The notes under the pieces: model-generated | The model's input: only the letters and a program-made list of their open reading frames with translations | Told to the model about the DNA's origin: nothing | Databases searched by the model: none | Assembly (NCBI RefSeq): GCF_015291625.1 | Contig: NZ_CP030047.1 | Location: forward strand, 4,464,001 to 4,528,000 | Reading direction: 5' to 3' | DNA from: Bradyrhizobium sp. CCBAU 53421 | GTDB taxonomy: Bacteria; Pseudomonadota; Alphaproteobacteria; Rhizobiales; Xanthobacteraceae | DNA: 64,000 nucleotides | Part shown: positions 7,709 to 15,046 of the stretch, in pieces | How the letters are laid out: every line of letters starts with the position of its first letter | Numbering within the stretch: the first letter of the stretch is position 1 | Translations under genes and position numbers: made by a program

Positions 7709-8854
7709 TCACGAATTCGCCGGTCGCTCGCCGAGATTCAGCTTGCTCTTGTCGCCGCCGGCCCACGCTAATGTCTTCGGGTCCATCACGCGGAACCAGA
7801 GCGGCGGGATCGCAGCCAGCCCGAACATGCCGGTGTAGCCGTTCGGCAGCCGCGGGATGTCGTCGAAATCGCGCAGCGACTGGTAGGGGCGCATCGGGTT
7901 GGCGTGGTGGTCGGAATGACGTTGCAGGTGGAACGTCATCAGGTTCGAGACGATGTGGTTGGTGTTCCAGGAGTGGCGCGGCTCGACCGCCTGGTAACGG
8001 CCATTCGGCAGCTTCTCGCGCAACAGGCCGTAGTGCTCGACATAGTTGGCCTGGGTCAGCGCATACCAGCCGAGGAAATGGTGCGCGACGATGAACGGCG
8101 CGACCTTCCAGCCGAACAGCGCAATCAGGATGGCCGCGACGACGAGCGTCAGCGCAAAGCCTTGCAGGATCTCGTTGTTGACCGACCAGACCGGCTCGCC
8201 GCGCCGGGTCAGTCGTTCGGCCTCATTGCGCCAGCCACGCTTGAACGCGCCGGGCAGTTCGCGGGTGGCGAATGCATAGATCGATTCACCGAACCGCGCG
8301 CTTGCGGGATCTTCGGGGGTCGCGACCCAGGTGTGGTGGCCGCGATTATGCTCGACGCGGAAATGGGCGTAACCCACCGCGCAGTTGGCGAGCATGCCGA
8401 ACAGGATGTTGAGCCGGTCAGGCTTGTGGCCGAGCTCGTGCCCGATCAGCAGCGCACCGCCATTGATGGTGCCGACGCCGAGCAGCAAGGCGACATAGGA
8501 CCACCAAGGCAGCTCCTGCGTGCCGAAGAAGGCGATCAGGGCGACGTAGTTGATCCAGGGAAACACCACGGTGATGCGCGCCAGCCGCAGATAGTACGGA
8601 TCGGCCTCCATCGCCGCGACCACTTCGGCCGGCGGATTGTGGGTGTCCTCGCCGATCAGGACATCGAGCAGCGGGATCAGGATGAAGATGAAGACGAACG
8701 GGATCAGCGTCACCAGCGGATTGTGCGTCCGTAGGAACAGCCAGTAGGATAACAGCGGGATCAGCGGCGGGATGAACGAGAGCATCCACAGATAGCGCTT
8801 GCCGTCCCGGTAGGTGATCGTCTCGCCAGCGGCATTGGTGCCCGTGAAGATCAT
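7709..8854 (-). CDS. alkB: alkane 1-monooxygenase
   Basis: A 381-residue integral membrane non-haem di-iron hydroxylase that oxidises terminal methyl groups of medium-chain alkanes, using rubredoxin as electron donor. All histidine boxes are visible: HELGH (139-143), EHNRGHH (168-174) and LQRHSDHHANP (310-320), plus the NYVEHYG signature (270-276). Several N-terminal membrane segments precede the boxes. The ATG at 8854 is used because longer readings enter the divergent promoter region. No rubredoxin or rubredoxin reductase gene is adjacent, so electron supply must come from elsewhere. It is divergent from an AraC regulator. Confidence 0.95.
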   Translation of the reverse strand: MIFTGTNAAGETITYRDGKRYLWMLSFIPPLIPLLSYWLFLRTHNPLVTLIPFVFIFILIPLLDVLIGEDTHNPPAEVVAAMEADPYYLRLARITVVFPWINYVALIAFFGTQELPWWSYVALLLGVGTINGGALLIGHELGHKPDRLNILFGMLANCAVGYAHFRVEHNRGHHTWVATPEDPASARFGESIYAFATRELPGAFKRGWRNEAERLTRRGEPVWSVNNEILQGFALTLVVAAILIALFGWKVAPFIVAHHFLGWYALTQANYVEHYGLLREKLPNGRYQAVEPRHSWNTNHIVSNLMTFHLQRHSDHHANPMRPYQSLRDFDDIPRLPNGYTGMFGLAAIPPLWFRVMDPKTLAWAGGDKSKLNLGERPANS

Positions 8855-8957
8855 CGCATTCCCTCCAGCATCTCTTGTCGAGGCGGCGTTCGCCGTTGTT
8901 GTGTGGAGGATGCCGCGAGGCGGGCCTGCGCCGCCAGTTCCCAACAGGCCAATTTTG

Positions 8958-8972
8958 TGGCATTTTGCGCCA
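8958..8972. promoter_or_regulatory. short inverted repeat between alkB and its AraC regulator
   Basis: TGGC and GCCA arms flank seven bases (ATTTTGC). The element lies 43 bases before the regulator start and about 100 bases before alkB. It could bind the AraC protein, but AraC sites are usually direct repeats, so this is only a pointer. Confidence 0.2.
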
Positions 8973-9014
8973 AAGCTGTTCGGCTGCACGTTCGCGAGGG
9001 AGGGCGCCAACGCA

Positions 9015-10025
9015 ATGCAGGGATCGGAGGCGGATGCCCTTCGCATGCCGGTGTCCGTGAGCTATGCGCGGGCGCTGGTGCGGGCGTTCGGCAAGACGCG
9101 TGGCGAGCGCGATGAGCTGCTGCAGGGCACCGCAATCCAGCAGGACACACTCGACCAGCCCGGCGCGCATATGCCGGTGTCGTCGCTGGTGATCCTCGCC
9201 GCCAACATCACCCGCCGGCATGGCGAGCTGTGGCCGCTGTCGGCCGCGGCGGTCTGGTCGACGTCGCTGCAAGGGGCGCTCGACGTTGCGACCAGGACAG
9301 CGCCGACCATCGCGGATGCGCTCAACACCGGCGCGCGCTTCGGGTCGACCCGCGCACCCTTCATACGCAACCGGCTGCGCACGACGCCGCGCTCGATCCA
9401 GATCGAAATCTCTCCTGCGGTTGCCATGGACGGCGCGCTGTGGCGCGCCGTGGCGCTGGCGGTCAGCCTCAACGTGCATGCGGTGTATGTGCAGCTGCTC
9501 GAGGATACGATCGGCCAGGCGACCCTGCAGTTTCCCTGGCCGCCGCCAGCGGGCGCGGAGCGGCTGATGCAGCATTATTCCTGCGCGGTGAAGTTCAACG
9601 CGGCCGCCTTCATCTTCGACGTGCCAAAGGCCTTGTGCGCGCGACCTTCGCCGTTTGCGGATCCGGAGTTGCATGCCAAGGCGATCGAGGCGCTGGAGGA
9701 GATCGAGAAGCCGCGCTCGGACACCGCGGCGTTGGCGCGGATGGTCGAGAGCCTGATTGCGGCGCGGCTGCCGCAGCGGCTCGGCGAAGAGGAGGCCGCG
9801 CGCCTCGTCGGCACCTCGCGGCGAACGCTGGTGAGGCGGCTCGCGGAGGCCGGCTGCGCCTTCCGCCCGCTGCTTGACGGCGTGCTGCGCGAGCGCGCCC
9901 GGACAATGCTCGCGGCGGGCACGCAATCGCGCGACGAGATGGCGGCAGCGCTCGGCTACACCGACGCCACGAGCTTCAGCCGCGCCTGCCGGCGATGGTT
10001 TGGGGAGAAGAGTTTGCGCAGCTAG
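9015..10025 (+). CDS. AraC-family regulator with arabinose-binding-like N-terminal domain
   Basis: A 336-residue regulator. Residues about 20-200 match the N-terminal domain typical of OruR/ArgR-like AraC proteins (LLQGTAIQQDTLDQPGAHM, then ALWRAVALAVSLN). The C-terminal HTH_18 domain occupies about 240-336 (ARLVGTSRRTLVRRLAEAG ... AAALGYTDATSFSRACRRW). Proteins of this type commonly activate alkane or fatty-acid genes, and the divergent neighbour is alkB. The ATG at 9015 was chosen for the conserved start after the intergenic region. The stop overlaps the convergent hydroxylase gene by four bases. Confidence 0.9.
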   Translation: MQGSEADALRMPVSVSYARALVRAFGKTRGERDELLQGTAIQQDTLDQPGAHMPVSSLVILAANITRRHGELWPLSAAAVWSTSLQGALDVATRTAPTIADALNTGARFGSTRAPFIRNRLRTTPRSIQIEISPAVAMDGALWRAVALAVSLNVHAVYVQLLEDTIGQATLQFPWPPPAGAERLMQHYSCAVKFNAAAFIFDVPKALCARPSPFADPELHAKAIEALEEIEKPRSDTAALARMVESLIAARLPQRLGEEEAARLVGTSRRTLVRRLAEAGCAFRPLLDGVLRERARTMLAAGTQSRDEMAAALGYTDATSFSRACRRWFGEKSLRS

Positions 10026-10879
10026 CCCAGCGGCGCGCTTTGGCGCGGCTGCGCAGGATCTCCAGCTTGCGAGATGTGAGGTTGGATGGCTGGCGCGTCG
10101 CTGCGTTGACGCTTCGAGACCCACGCGACAAACGGGTAGGCCAGCAGCGCCAGATAATTTGTGGGCATCGGATGATCGACGCCGAATGCCTTCGGATTCT
10201 GCCCCTTCGGAAGATAGGCGCTGCCGAACAGCACGTCGTAGAACGAGAGGCATCCGGCGAAGTTCTTGTCCCTGGCTGCTGTGTCGCTGCTGTGGTGCCA
10301 GTGGTGAAATTCCGGCGACACCAGGATGCGGCGCAGCGGTCCATAGTTCAGGCGGACATTGGCGTGAACCAGCCAAGTCTGCCAGAAGTAGATGAGAAGG
10401 TAGGTCCCGATCGCTTCCGCCGAGAAACCGAGCGCGTAAAGCGGAAACAGTGCCCCGGCCTTCATGAACATCACGTCGAGCGGGTGCTGGTGAATCGCCG
10501 CGAGCCAATCCAGTTCTTCGACCGCGTGATGGACGGAATGGATTTCCCACAGGGCAGGCACGACGTGCAGGATGCGATGCGTCCAGTAGACCCCGAGGTC
10601 CGCGATCAAGATCGCGATGGGCACTTGCACCAGATAGGGAAGATCGCCGATCGTCTGTGTCACCGCTGCTGGCAGGATCGACTGCTTGACCAAAGTGGCC
10701 ACCGCCATGATGGCGATCACGCCGGCCAGCACCAGCCAGCCGTTGAGGAACAGGAAGGCCATGTCGGTCAGCAGGCCACGCCTAAGAATCTTCTGGGGCC
10801 TTGCGGCGAGCAGTCGCTCGAAAGGCACGAAGATCAAAACCACCAGCAAAAGCTGCTTCAATCCCGATAAATCGTTCAT
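10022..10879 (-). CDS. sterol desaturase / fatty acid hydroxylase family protein
   Basis: A 285-residue membrane protein of the fatty acid hydroxylase superfamily, which inserts hydroxyl groups or double bonds into lipids with a di-iron centre. Histidine motifs are visible: HRILH (101-105), HSVHH (114-118), a VHAN segment near 171 and HHWHH (192-196), with about four membrane helices. It converges on the AraC gene and overlaps its end by four bases. Its closeness to alkB suggests a role in hydrocarbon or membrane-lipid metabolism, but the substrate cannot be read from sequence. Confidence 0.85.
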   Translation of the reverse strand: MNDLSGLKQLLLVVLIFVPFERLLAARPQKILRRGLLTDMAFLFLNGWLVLAGVIAIMAVATLVKQSILPAAVTQTIGDLPYLVQVPIAILIADLGVYWTHRILHVVPALWEIHSVHHAVEELDWLAAIHQHPLDVMFMKAGALFPLYALGFSAEAIGTYLLIYFWQTWLVHANVRLNYGPLRRILVSPEFHHWHHSSDTAARDKNFAGCLSFYDVLFGSAYLPKGQNPKAFGVDHPMPTNYLALLAYPFVAWVSKRQRSDAPAIQPHISQAGDPAQPRQSAPLG

Positions 10880-11156
10880 TCAAGATAGCCGCCTGAAATG
10901 GCAGTAGCCTATCACCCCGGCGCCCAACAGCGTCAAGAGGAAGGAAAGCCTAAGCCCAAGAAGCGTTAAGCGGGAACGTTAATCGGCCCGAATCCAGTTC
11001 GCCGGCGGGCGACCTCCGGCCGGGACCTCGATCGGCTTTCGGGGAATGAGCATGCCAAAGGGAGATAGGGACCCTGGCTTTCGTCGATAGTCGCGCGTGA
11101 GCGGTGAACGTTGTTGTGGCTCGCTACAGACCAATCGTGCCAGGCCTATCTGCCGG
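10880..11156. other. intergenic stretch without a convincing gene
   Basis: No open frame here has coding character. The only frames are short, Arg/Cys-rich and lack ribosome binding sites. Two TTAA sequences near 10967 and 10980 are nine bases apart, which does not fit the CtrA spacing of seven. Confidence 0.5.
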
Positions 11157-11240
11157 TCAGTGCATGAAAGCCACCATCAGCGCAATCGTGACCAAGGCGT
11201 ATGTGCTGGTAACGGTGATGCCCAGATATAAGCGCTCCAT
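11157..11240 (-). CDS. 27-residue small membrane protein
   Basis: On the minus strand, an ATG at 11240 preceded by GCGAGGCCGTT (GAGG five bases before the start) opens a 27-codon frame beginning MERLYLGITVTSTY. It continues as a single hydrophobic helix and ends AFMH. The ideal ribosome binding site plus one clean transmembrane segment support a genuine small protein. It is too short to recognise and stands alone in a gene-poor stretch. Confidence 0.45.
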   Translation of the reverse strand: MERLYLGITVTSTYALVTIALMVAFMH

Positions 11241-11500
11241 AACGGCCTCGCTGCCTTTCAAGGTGAGGTGCCGCCCCCTCGTGGTTCATCGTAGCGCTTG
11301 CTGCGCGGCGCGAAGTTGGAATTTCGACTTACGGTGGCTCTACGGAAAGCACCATCGGGATTAGTCCTTGTGGGCCACCCGGTTTGCGCCGATCCCGCCT
11401 GTCGCTGACGCGCGCGATGGGCTAATTGAGCGACGGTGCATCCAGGGCACCACGACTTGGAAATTGTTGCTTGCTTGCATCAAGGATCAGGACGTTCGGA

Positions 11501-11836
11501 ATGGTCATTGGCTGGCTAACGCTGGCCTTTATTGCGTTTGCCACACTGTCCCCGATCCAGGACCGCCCCTCGTTTGCTTCCGATCCGCACGTCGAGCATT
11601 TCGCCGCGTTCGCGGTGATGGCGTTGGCCTTTGTGTTAGGCTATCCCCGGCGCGGCATGCTGGTCGTGCTCTTGGTCGTTTTCAGTGCGTTCACGCTCGA
11701 AGCAATGCAATTGCTAACCCCTGACCGGCACGGCCACTTGGCCGACGCAATCTTCAAGGTTGCAGGAGGCCTCGCCGGCATCGCAGCGGGCCACCTGCTA
11801 CTGCTGCTCGTTCCGCGCAACCAGTCCAGCCGGTGA
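11501..11836 (+). CDS. VanZ-like membrane protein
   Basis: A 111-residue protein with four hydrophobic helices. The pattern is that of VanZ-like family proteins: a first helix followed by SPIQDRP, then a helix around DPHVEHFAAFAVMALAF, and an acidic/polar loop (LTPDRHGHLADAIF) before the last helix. VanZ-like proteins are small inner-membrane proteins linked to teicoplanin resistance in Gram-positives, but in rhizobia their function is unknown. The ATG at 11501 is chosen because the upstream in-frame codons are Cys/Arg-rich and unlike a membrane protein start. Confidence 0.75.
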   Translation: MVIGWLTLAFIAFATLSPIQDRPSFASDPHVEHFAAFAVMALAFVLGYPRRGMLVVLLVVFSAFTLEAMQLLTPDRHGHLADAIFKVAGGLAGIAAGHLLLLLVPRNQSSR

Positions 11837-12074
11837 CTTTGACCGTTGAACTTCGCGAACGGCCAAGCAGCTTCTCCAGCCGTCGAGAAAAAGGCGCCTT
11901 GCTGAAGCGAGCACGACAGTCAGATGCTACGGCCTCCGTGTTTATGCAGCGTTGTCATAGTGCGCGACACAGGCGGTCAGCAATTTGCTCGTGGCAAATA
12001 CACCTCCGCCATCCAACGCATGGTAGTTCAAATGAGGCATTCATTCGGAGTTTGATGCCGCGTCTGCGCCCTTC

Positions 12075-12263
12075 CTAGCTTCGCTTCAGACGAGCGATCC
12101 TTTTGTAGTCGATCCACAACTCGACGAATTCGTGCTCGTCCAAAAAACTCTCGGCTCGGCGCTTTGCCTCTTCGTCGTCACTGCAACGAAGTTCATACGT
12201 TGCGCGTGCGACGCCGGCCGGGTCTACTCCAAATGCCACGTAAGGTTTGCGTTCTTCAATCAT
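12075..12263 (-). CDS. conserved hypothetical protein, 62 aa
   Basis: A 62-residue soluble protein starting MIEERKPYVAFGVDPAGVAR. A strong GAGGACAAG site precedes the ATG. It is rich in acidic and basic residues and has no membrane segment. The middle (CSDDEEAKRRAESFLDEHE) looks like a single amphipathic helix and the end is WIDYKRIARLKRS. I do not recognise the family. It lies in a region of lower GC than its surroundings. Confidence 0.6.
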   Translation of the reverse strand: MIEERKPYVAFGVDPAGVARATYELRCSDDEEAKRRAESFLDEHEFVELWIDYKRIARLKRS

Positions 12264-13142
12264 CTTGTCCTCACGAACTAATGGCAGTCCGATTGACGCA
12301 ACTCGGCGTCATTGCAAATCGATGAATCTCAAATAACGAAAGAGGCCGCTGGCCGCTGAACAGCGGCCTCCTGGACCCCGATTTCAAGTGAACGTCTTGG
12401 CAATAAAATCGCCGCCGAAGGTCCGATATTAGTAGAGGGCAAATGCGTTACGCAGTGAAGTCGAAACACGCCCATCCACACAGGGAACTGTTGTGACGTT
12501 GCGAGCGCGACACACTTCTGTGACCTCGGAGCGATCTACATCGCGGCGAATCTCGGTCGGAGCCCGGACGGATTATCGATTTCGTGCGCGCCAGTCGGTA
12601 GCAAAGCCGATCGCTGTTAGCGAAATCAAATCCATCAAGATTTTGAGTGGCTCGTGCACGACGGTAGTCCGAATCCGCGGAACCATGTTCGATGCAATCG
12701 GTGATCCGCGGGTTCGATATTTTCACGAGCCTGCGCCGATAGCGATTGGAGCGAAGGGGAAGCTCTATGTCGGGCTGTGCAAGGCTGGATAAATAGTCCG
12801 GTTCGACGACGATGATTACGCGCCGCACTACGTTGATCGGATGCTGGTCTTTGTGCAGGGGCGTGCTGCGGATTTCGTGCAACCTTTCGGCTTTCGCAAC
12901 GGCCATATGGCCGAAAATGCTTCCGACCTTTTGCTGACCCGCGGATGCTCTATTGCGCTTGATCGGATCGGACTCGGCGTATCAGCATCGAACTTGCACG
13001 GCGAACCTCGGGCGGGCGGCATCGGTCGAAATATCGACATGTCGAGTCCGGCTGCGTGTGTGCAAGTTCACAGAAGCATCGAAAATCAAGTGCTATGTTT
13101 AAGAAGATATTGCGGTCGTTCATATTGCTGACGGAGTCTACG
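12264..13142. other. 879-base gene-poor, lower-GC stretch
   Basis: Open frames on both strands here (for example 12448-12906 minus and 12493-12792 plus) are Arg/Ser/Cys-rich, lack good ribosome binding sites and match no family I know. GC is visibly lower than in flanking genes. The only clear structure is the hairpin at 12343-12371. It may be the remains of decayed or transferred DNA, or hold an unrecognised RNA. Confidence 0.5.
12343..12371 (-). terminator. GC-rich hairpin, terminator-like on the minus strand
   Basis: Perfect ten-base arms, GAGGCCGCTG and CAGCGGCCTC, flank nine bases. Read on the minus strand the stem is followed by TTTCGTTATTT, a moderately T-rich tail. No gene on the minus strand obviously ends here. 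A hairpin of the same design (GAGG...GTTCAG...CCTCTTTC) occurs at 13411-13446. Confidence 0.5.
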
Positions 13143-13331
13143 ATGAATTGCACGGCGCCGATACAGGCAAGGTTCCTCGTTCGAAGAGGAAGCACCGACT
13201 GGATGGTCTACGATCGACAACGCAAGGGGGCGGCCCAATTGAACGATTACAGTTTGGCTGAGAAACTGACGAAGGAGCAGGCCGAGCAGATTAAGCAAAG
13301 GCTGGCGACTTGGAACCCTCAGTCTACTTGA
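13143..13331 (+). CDS. conserved hypothetical protein, 62 aa
   Basis: A 62-residue protein beginning MNCTAPIQARFLVRRGSTDW. GGAG lies six bases before the ATG, an ideal position, so this start is preferred over the in-frame ATG at 13095. The second half (LAEKLTKEQAEQIKQRLATW) is a charged amphipathic helix. The WMVYDRQRKGAA segment resembles small rhizobial proteins of unknown function. Unlike the surrounding open frames it has normal coding composition. Confidence 0.6.
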   Translation: MNCTAPIQARFLVRRGSTDWMVYDRQRKGAAQLNDYSLAEKLTKEQAEQIKQRLATWNPQST

Positions 13332-13865
13332 ACTAGCCCGAAACGCCCTTCGCGAAGTTTGATTGCCTCGCCCCCGTGACTGTTGCGGCGCATAGGCTGA
13401 TTTTAGGAAAGAGGAGCCGGCGCCAGGGCCTGAACGCCAGCTCCTCCGAAACGGAGACCGTAAGACGTTCCCCAAACCGGTCCCGTCCCTCTGAAAAGCC
13501 TGCGCCGACCTGCTTGCTGATTTGCTAACGGCGTCGCTCGGCTCGCCCCCGACATGCGGTGAATGGATATCGTTTTCCGGCAGGCCGGGCGGGAGTAACC
13601 CTTAATGCCGTTGCTTAGGGGCGGAGCGAGCGGCGGTATTGGAGGTAGCCTGTCGGCTCCCGGCCCTTACACCCCCACCCGGTCGGGAGTTGACAGAATG
13701 GCGACCTCGGCGCGCCGTCCGCGTCGGGGTCGTTCCTCGTTGCGCACATCGCATTCAGAACAAGCGTCAAACCGCCCTGCTGCGTTGAGCTGCTCGCAAC
13801 ACGAAAACGATCATCCAGAGCGAAATCGGCTCGTCCTAAACCATTGTATGATCGATGAAAAACGA
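13332..13865. other. intergenic stretch before tRNA-Arg, no gene recognised
   Basis: Apart from the hairpin at 13411-13446 nothing coding is seen. Frames are Arg/Ser-rich and lack ribosome binding sites. The 3' side of the tRNA gene faces this stretch, but no repeat of the tRNA 3' end was found that would mark an integrated element. Confidence 0.5.
13411..13446 (-). terminator. GC-rich hairpin related to the one at 12343
   Basis: Twelve-base arms GAGGAGCCGGCG and CGCCAGCTCCTC (one G-T type mismatch) flank twelve bases. On the minus strand the stem is followed by TTTCCTAAAATC. Together with 12343-12371 it forms a pair of similar hairpins sharing GTTCAG on the 5' side of the loop and CCTCTTTC at the 3' foot. 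Confidence 0.5.
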
Positions 13866-13942
13866 TGGCGCGCTCGGAGAGATTCGAACTCCCGACCCTC
13901 GGAATCGAAATCCGATGCTCTATCCAGCTGAGCTACGAGCGC
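13866..13942 (-). tRNA. tRNA-Arg (anticodon TCG)
   Basis: Read on the minus strand it gives a complete cloverleaf. The acceptor stem is GCGCTCG paired with CGAGCGC, the D-arm begins TAGCTCAG, and the anticodon loop TTTCGAT carries TCG between TCGGA and TCCGA. The T-arm contains the GTTCGAATC sequence. Discriminator G and an encoded CCA end the gene at 13866. Total length is 77 bases. Confidence 0.95.
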
Positions 13943-14042
13943 CGCGGGGGTCGATTATCAGACTTGAGCGGGGAGGGCCAGCAGCCTCGCGCGTCACTGG
14001 GGCGGTGTCCGCGCTCTGCGCCGGCGGTGTCCCGCGCAGCCG

Positions 14043-14330
14043 TCAGAAGCAGGGATGCCGGCGATGGTCTTGGCCGATATAGGCGGACGAGCCCTGATAG
14101 CACTTGTTGGTCGACGGGCCGTCATAATAGGCGAAGCTGCCGGCGGCCTGGCCGGGGCCGTAATTGTGCAGGTAGCTGATGTGGTAGGGCAGCCCCCAAT
14201 AAGCGTGGTGGTGGTGATGCCGGTGGTGGCGCGGGGTGACCGAGAGGTCGGCCGCGGCAGCCGGGGTCAGGGCCGGGATGGCCAGGGCAACGGTCACGGC
14301 GAGGGCGGCGAAAAGCTTGGTCTTGGTCAT
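14043..14330 (-). CDS. small exported His-rich protein
   Basis: A 95-residue protein with a signal peptide (MTKTKLFAALAVTVALAIPA, cleavage near PAAAA). The mature part opens with a histidine cluster (PRHHRHHHHH) followed by Tyr/Gly-rich sequence and two cysteines near the end (NKCYQG, RHPCF). Such proteins are common in Bradyrhizobium as periplasmic proteins of unknown function. The histidine run suggests metal binding, and the two cysteines may form a disulfide. A GGAGG site precedes the ATG at 14330, which is why the upstream in-frame ATG at 14351 is not used. Confidence 0.75.
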   Translation of the reverse strand: MTKTKLFAALAVTVALAIPALTPAAAADLSVTPRHHRHHHHHAYWGLPYHISYLHNYGPGQAAGSFAYYDGPSTNKCYQGSSAYIGQDHRRHPCF

Positions 14331-14552
14331 TGGCGGCCTCCGGGCATTCACGCTGGAATCGGCCTCCGTAGCCGGTCCAAAGTCCTCTAATGGTTCATTT
14401 AACCCGGATTCCGGCCAAAAGCTGCGGGAAATCGGTCACAGCGCGCCAAATTTTGCCTTTTTGCGGATGCTTAACGGATTGCCAACACAGTCCGGCCAGA
14501 GTCTTGCGGTCAGGTCCGCCCGGGCCGCCTTTCCCTTGGTTTCGAACATTTC

Positions 14553-14999
14553 ATGCGCATCACGCTCCTAGCCGCCTTGCTGCTCTCGGTTCTGGCTGCG
14601 ACGCCCGCGCGGGCCGTGCTGCACATCACGCGCGACCATGGCGGCTATGTCGAGGAATACAAGGCCAAGTACAAGCTGATCCGCGAACGCCGCGAGCGCG
14701 TCGTGATCGACGGCATCTGCAACTCGGCCTGCACGCTGGTGTTCGGCATCGTGCCGCTGAACAAGATCTGTGTGACGCCGAAGGCCAGCATCGGCTTCCA
14801 CCAGGCCTATTACGACAAGGCGTTCACCTTCGGTATCAAGGTCACCAGCCTCGAGGGCACCTCCGACCTGATGTCCTATTACCCCGATACGGTGAAGGAT
14901 TGGATCCGCCGCAATGGCGGGCTCACCACCGAGATGAAGAAGATCAAGAACGGGATCGATCTCTGGAAGATCGTCGATCCCTGTCCGGAAGAGTGGTAG
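14553..14999 (+). CDS. exported ClpP/crotonase-like protein
   Basis: A 148-residue protein with a signal peptide (MRITLLAALLLSVLAATPARA). The mature protein contains VIDGICNSACTLVFGI, in which the Ser of NSACT sits where ClpP-fold hydrolases carry their nucleophile, and SIGFHQAYYD, where the His could be the base. This resembles the COG3904-type predicted periplasmic proteins. A peptidase role is plausible but not shown; a fold-only relative is the alternative. It converges on the antiporter gene with a hairpin between them. Confidence 0.7.
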   Translation: MRITLLAALLLSVLAATPARAVLHITRDHGGYVEEYKAKYKLIRERRERVVIDGICNSACTLVFGIVPLNKICVTPKASIGFHQAYYDKAFTFGIKVTSLEGTSDLMSYYPDTVKDWIRRNGGLTTEMKKIKNGIDLWKIVDPCPEEW

Positions 15000-15017
15000 G
15001 CGCGGGCGCTCCCGCGC
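15000..15017. terminator. hairpin between convergent genes
   Basis: Perfect seven-base arms GCGCGGG and CCCGCGC around CGCT lie directly after the stop codon at 14999 and before the end of the convergent antiporter gene at 15047. No T-run follows, so termination efficiency is uncertain. Confidence 0.45.
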
Positions 15018-15046
15018 TCCGGACCTTGTTCCTCAGGTCTTAGTTT

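Noticed and set aside
8418..10550. A long minus-strand open frame (about 710 codons) across alkB, the AraC gene and the hydroxylase gene
   Set aside because: It is antisense to clearly recognised genes, Arg/Ala-rich and lacks family signals; a shadow in GC-rich DNA.
10967..10984. CtrA site from two TTAA sequences
   Set aside because: The spacing is nine bases, not the required seven.
11104..11364. Plus-strand 86-codon frame
   Set aside because: Cys/Arg-rich composition and no ribosome binding site; the small minus-strand gene inside it is better supported.
12448..12906. Minus-strand open frame of 152 codons in the gene-poor stretch
   Set aside because: Arg/Ser-rich, no ribosome binding site, no recognisable segment.
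13332..13942. Integration site of a genomic island at tRNA-Arg
   Set aside because: No duplicate of the tRNA 3' end and no integrase gene were found in the window.
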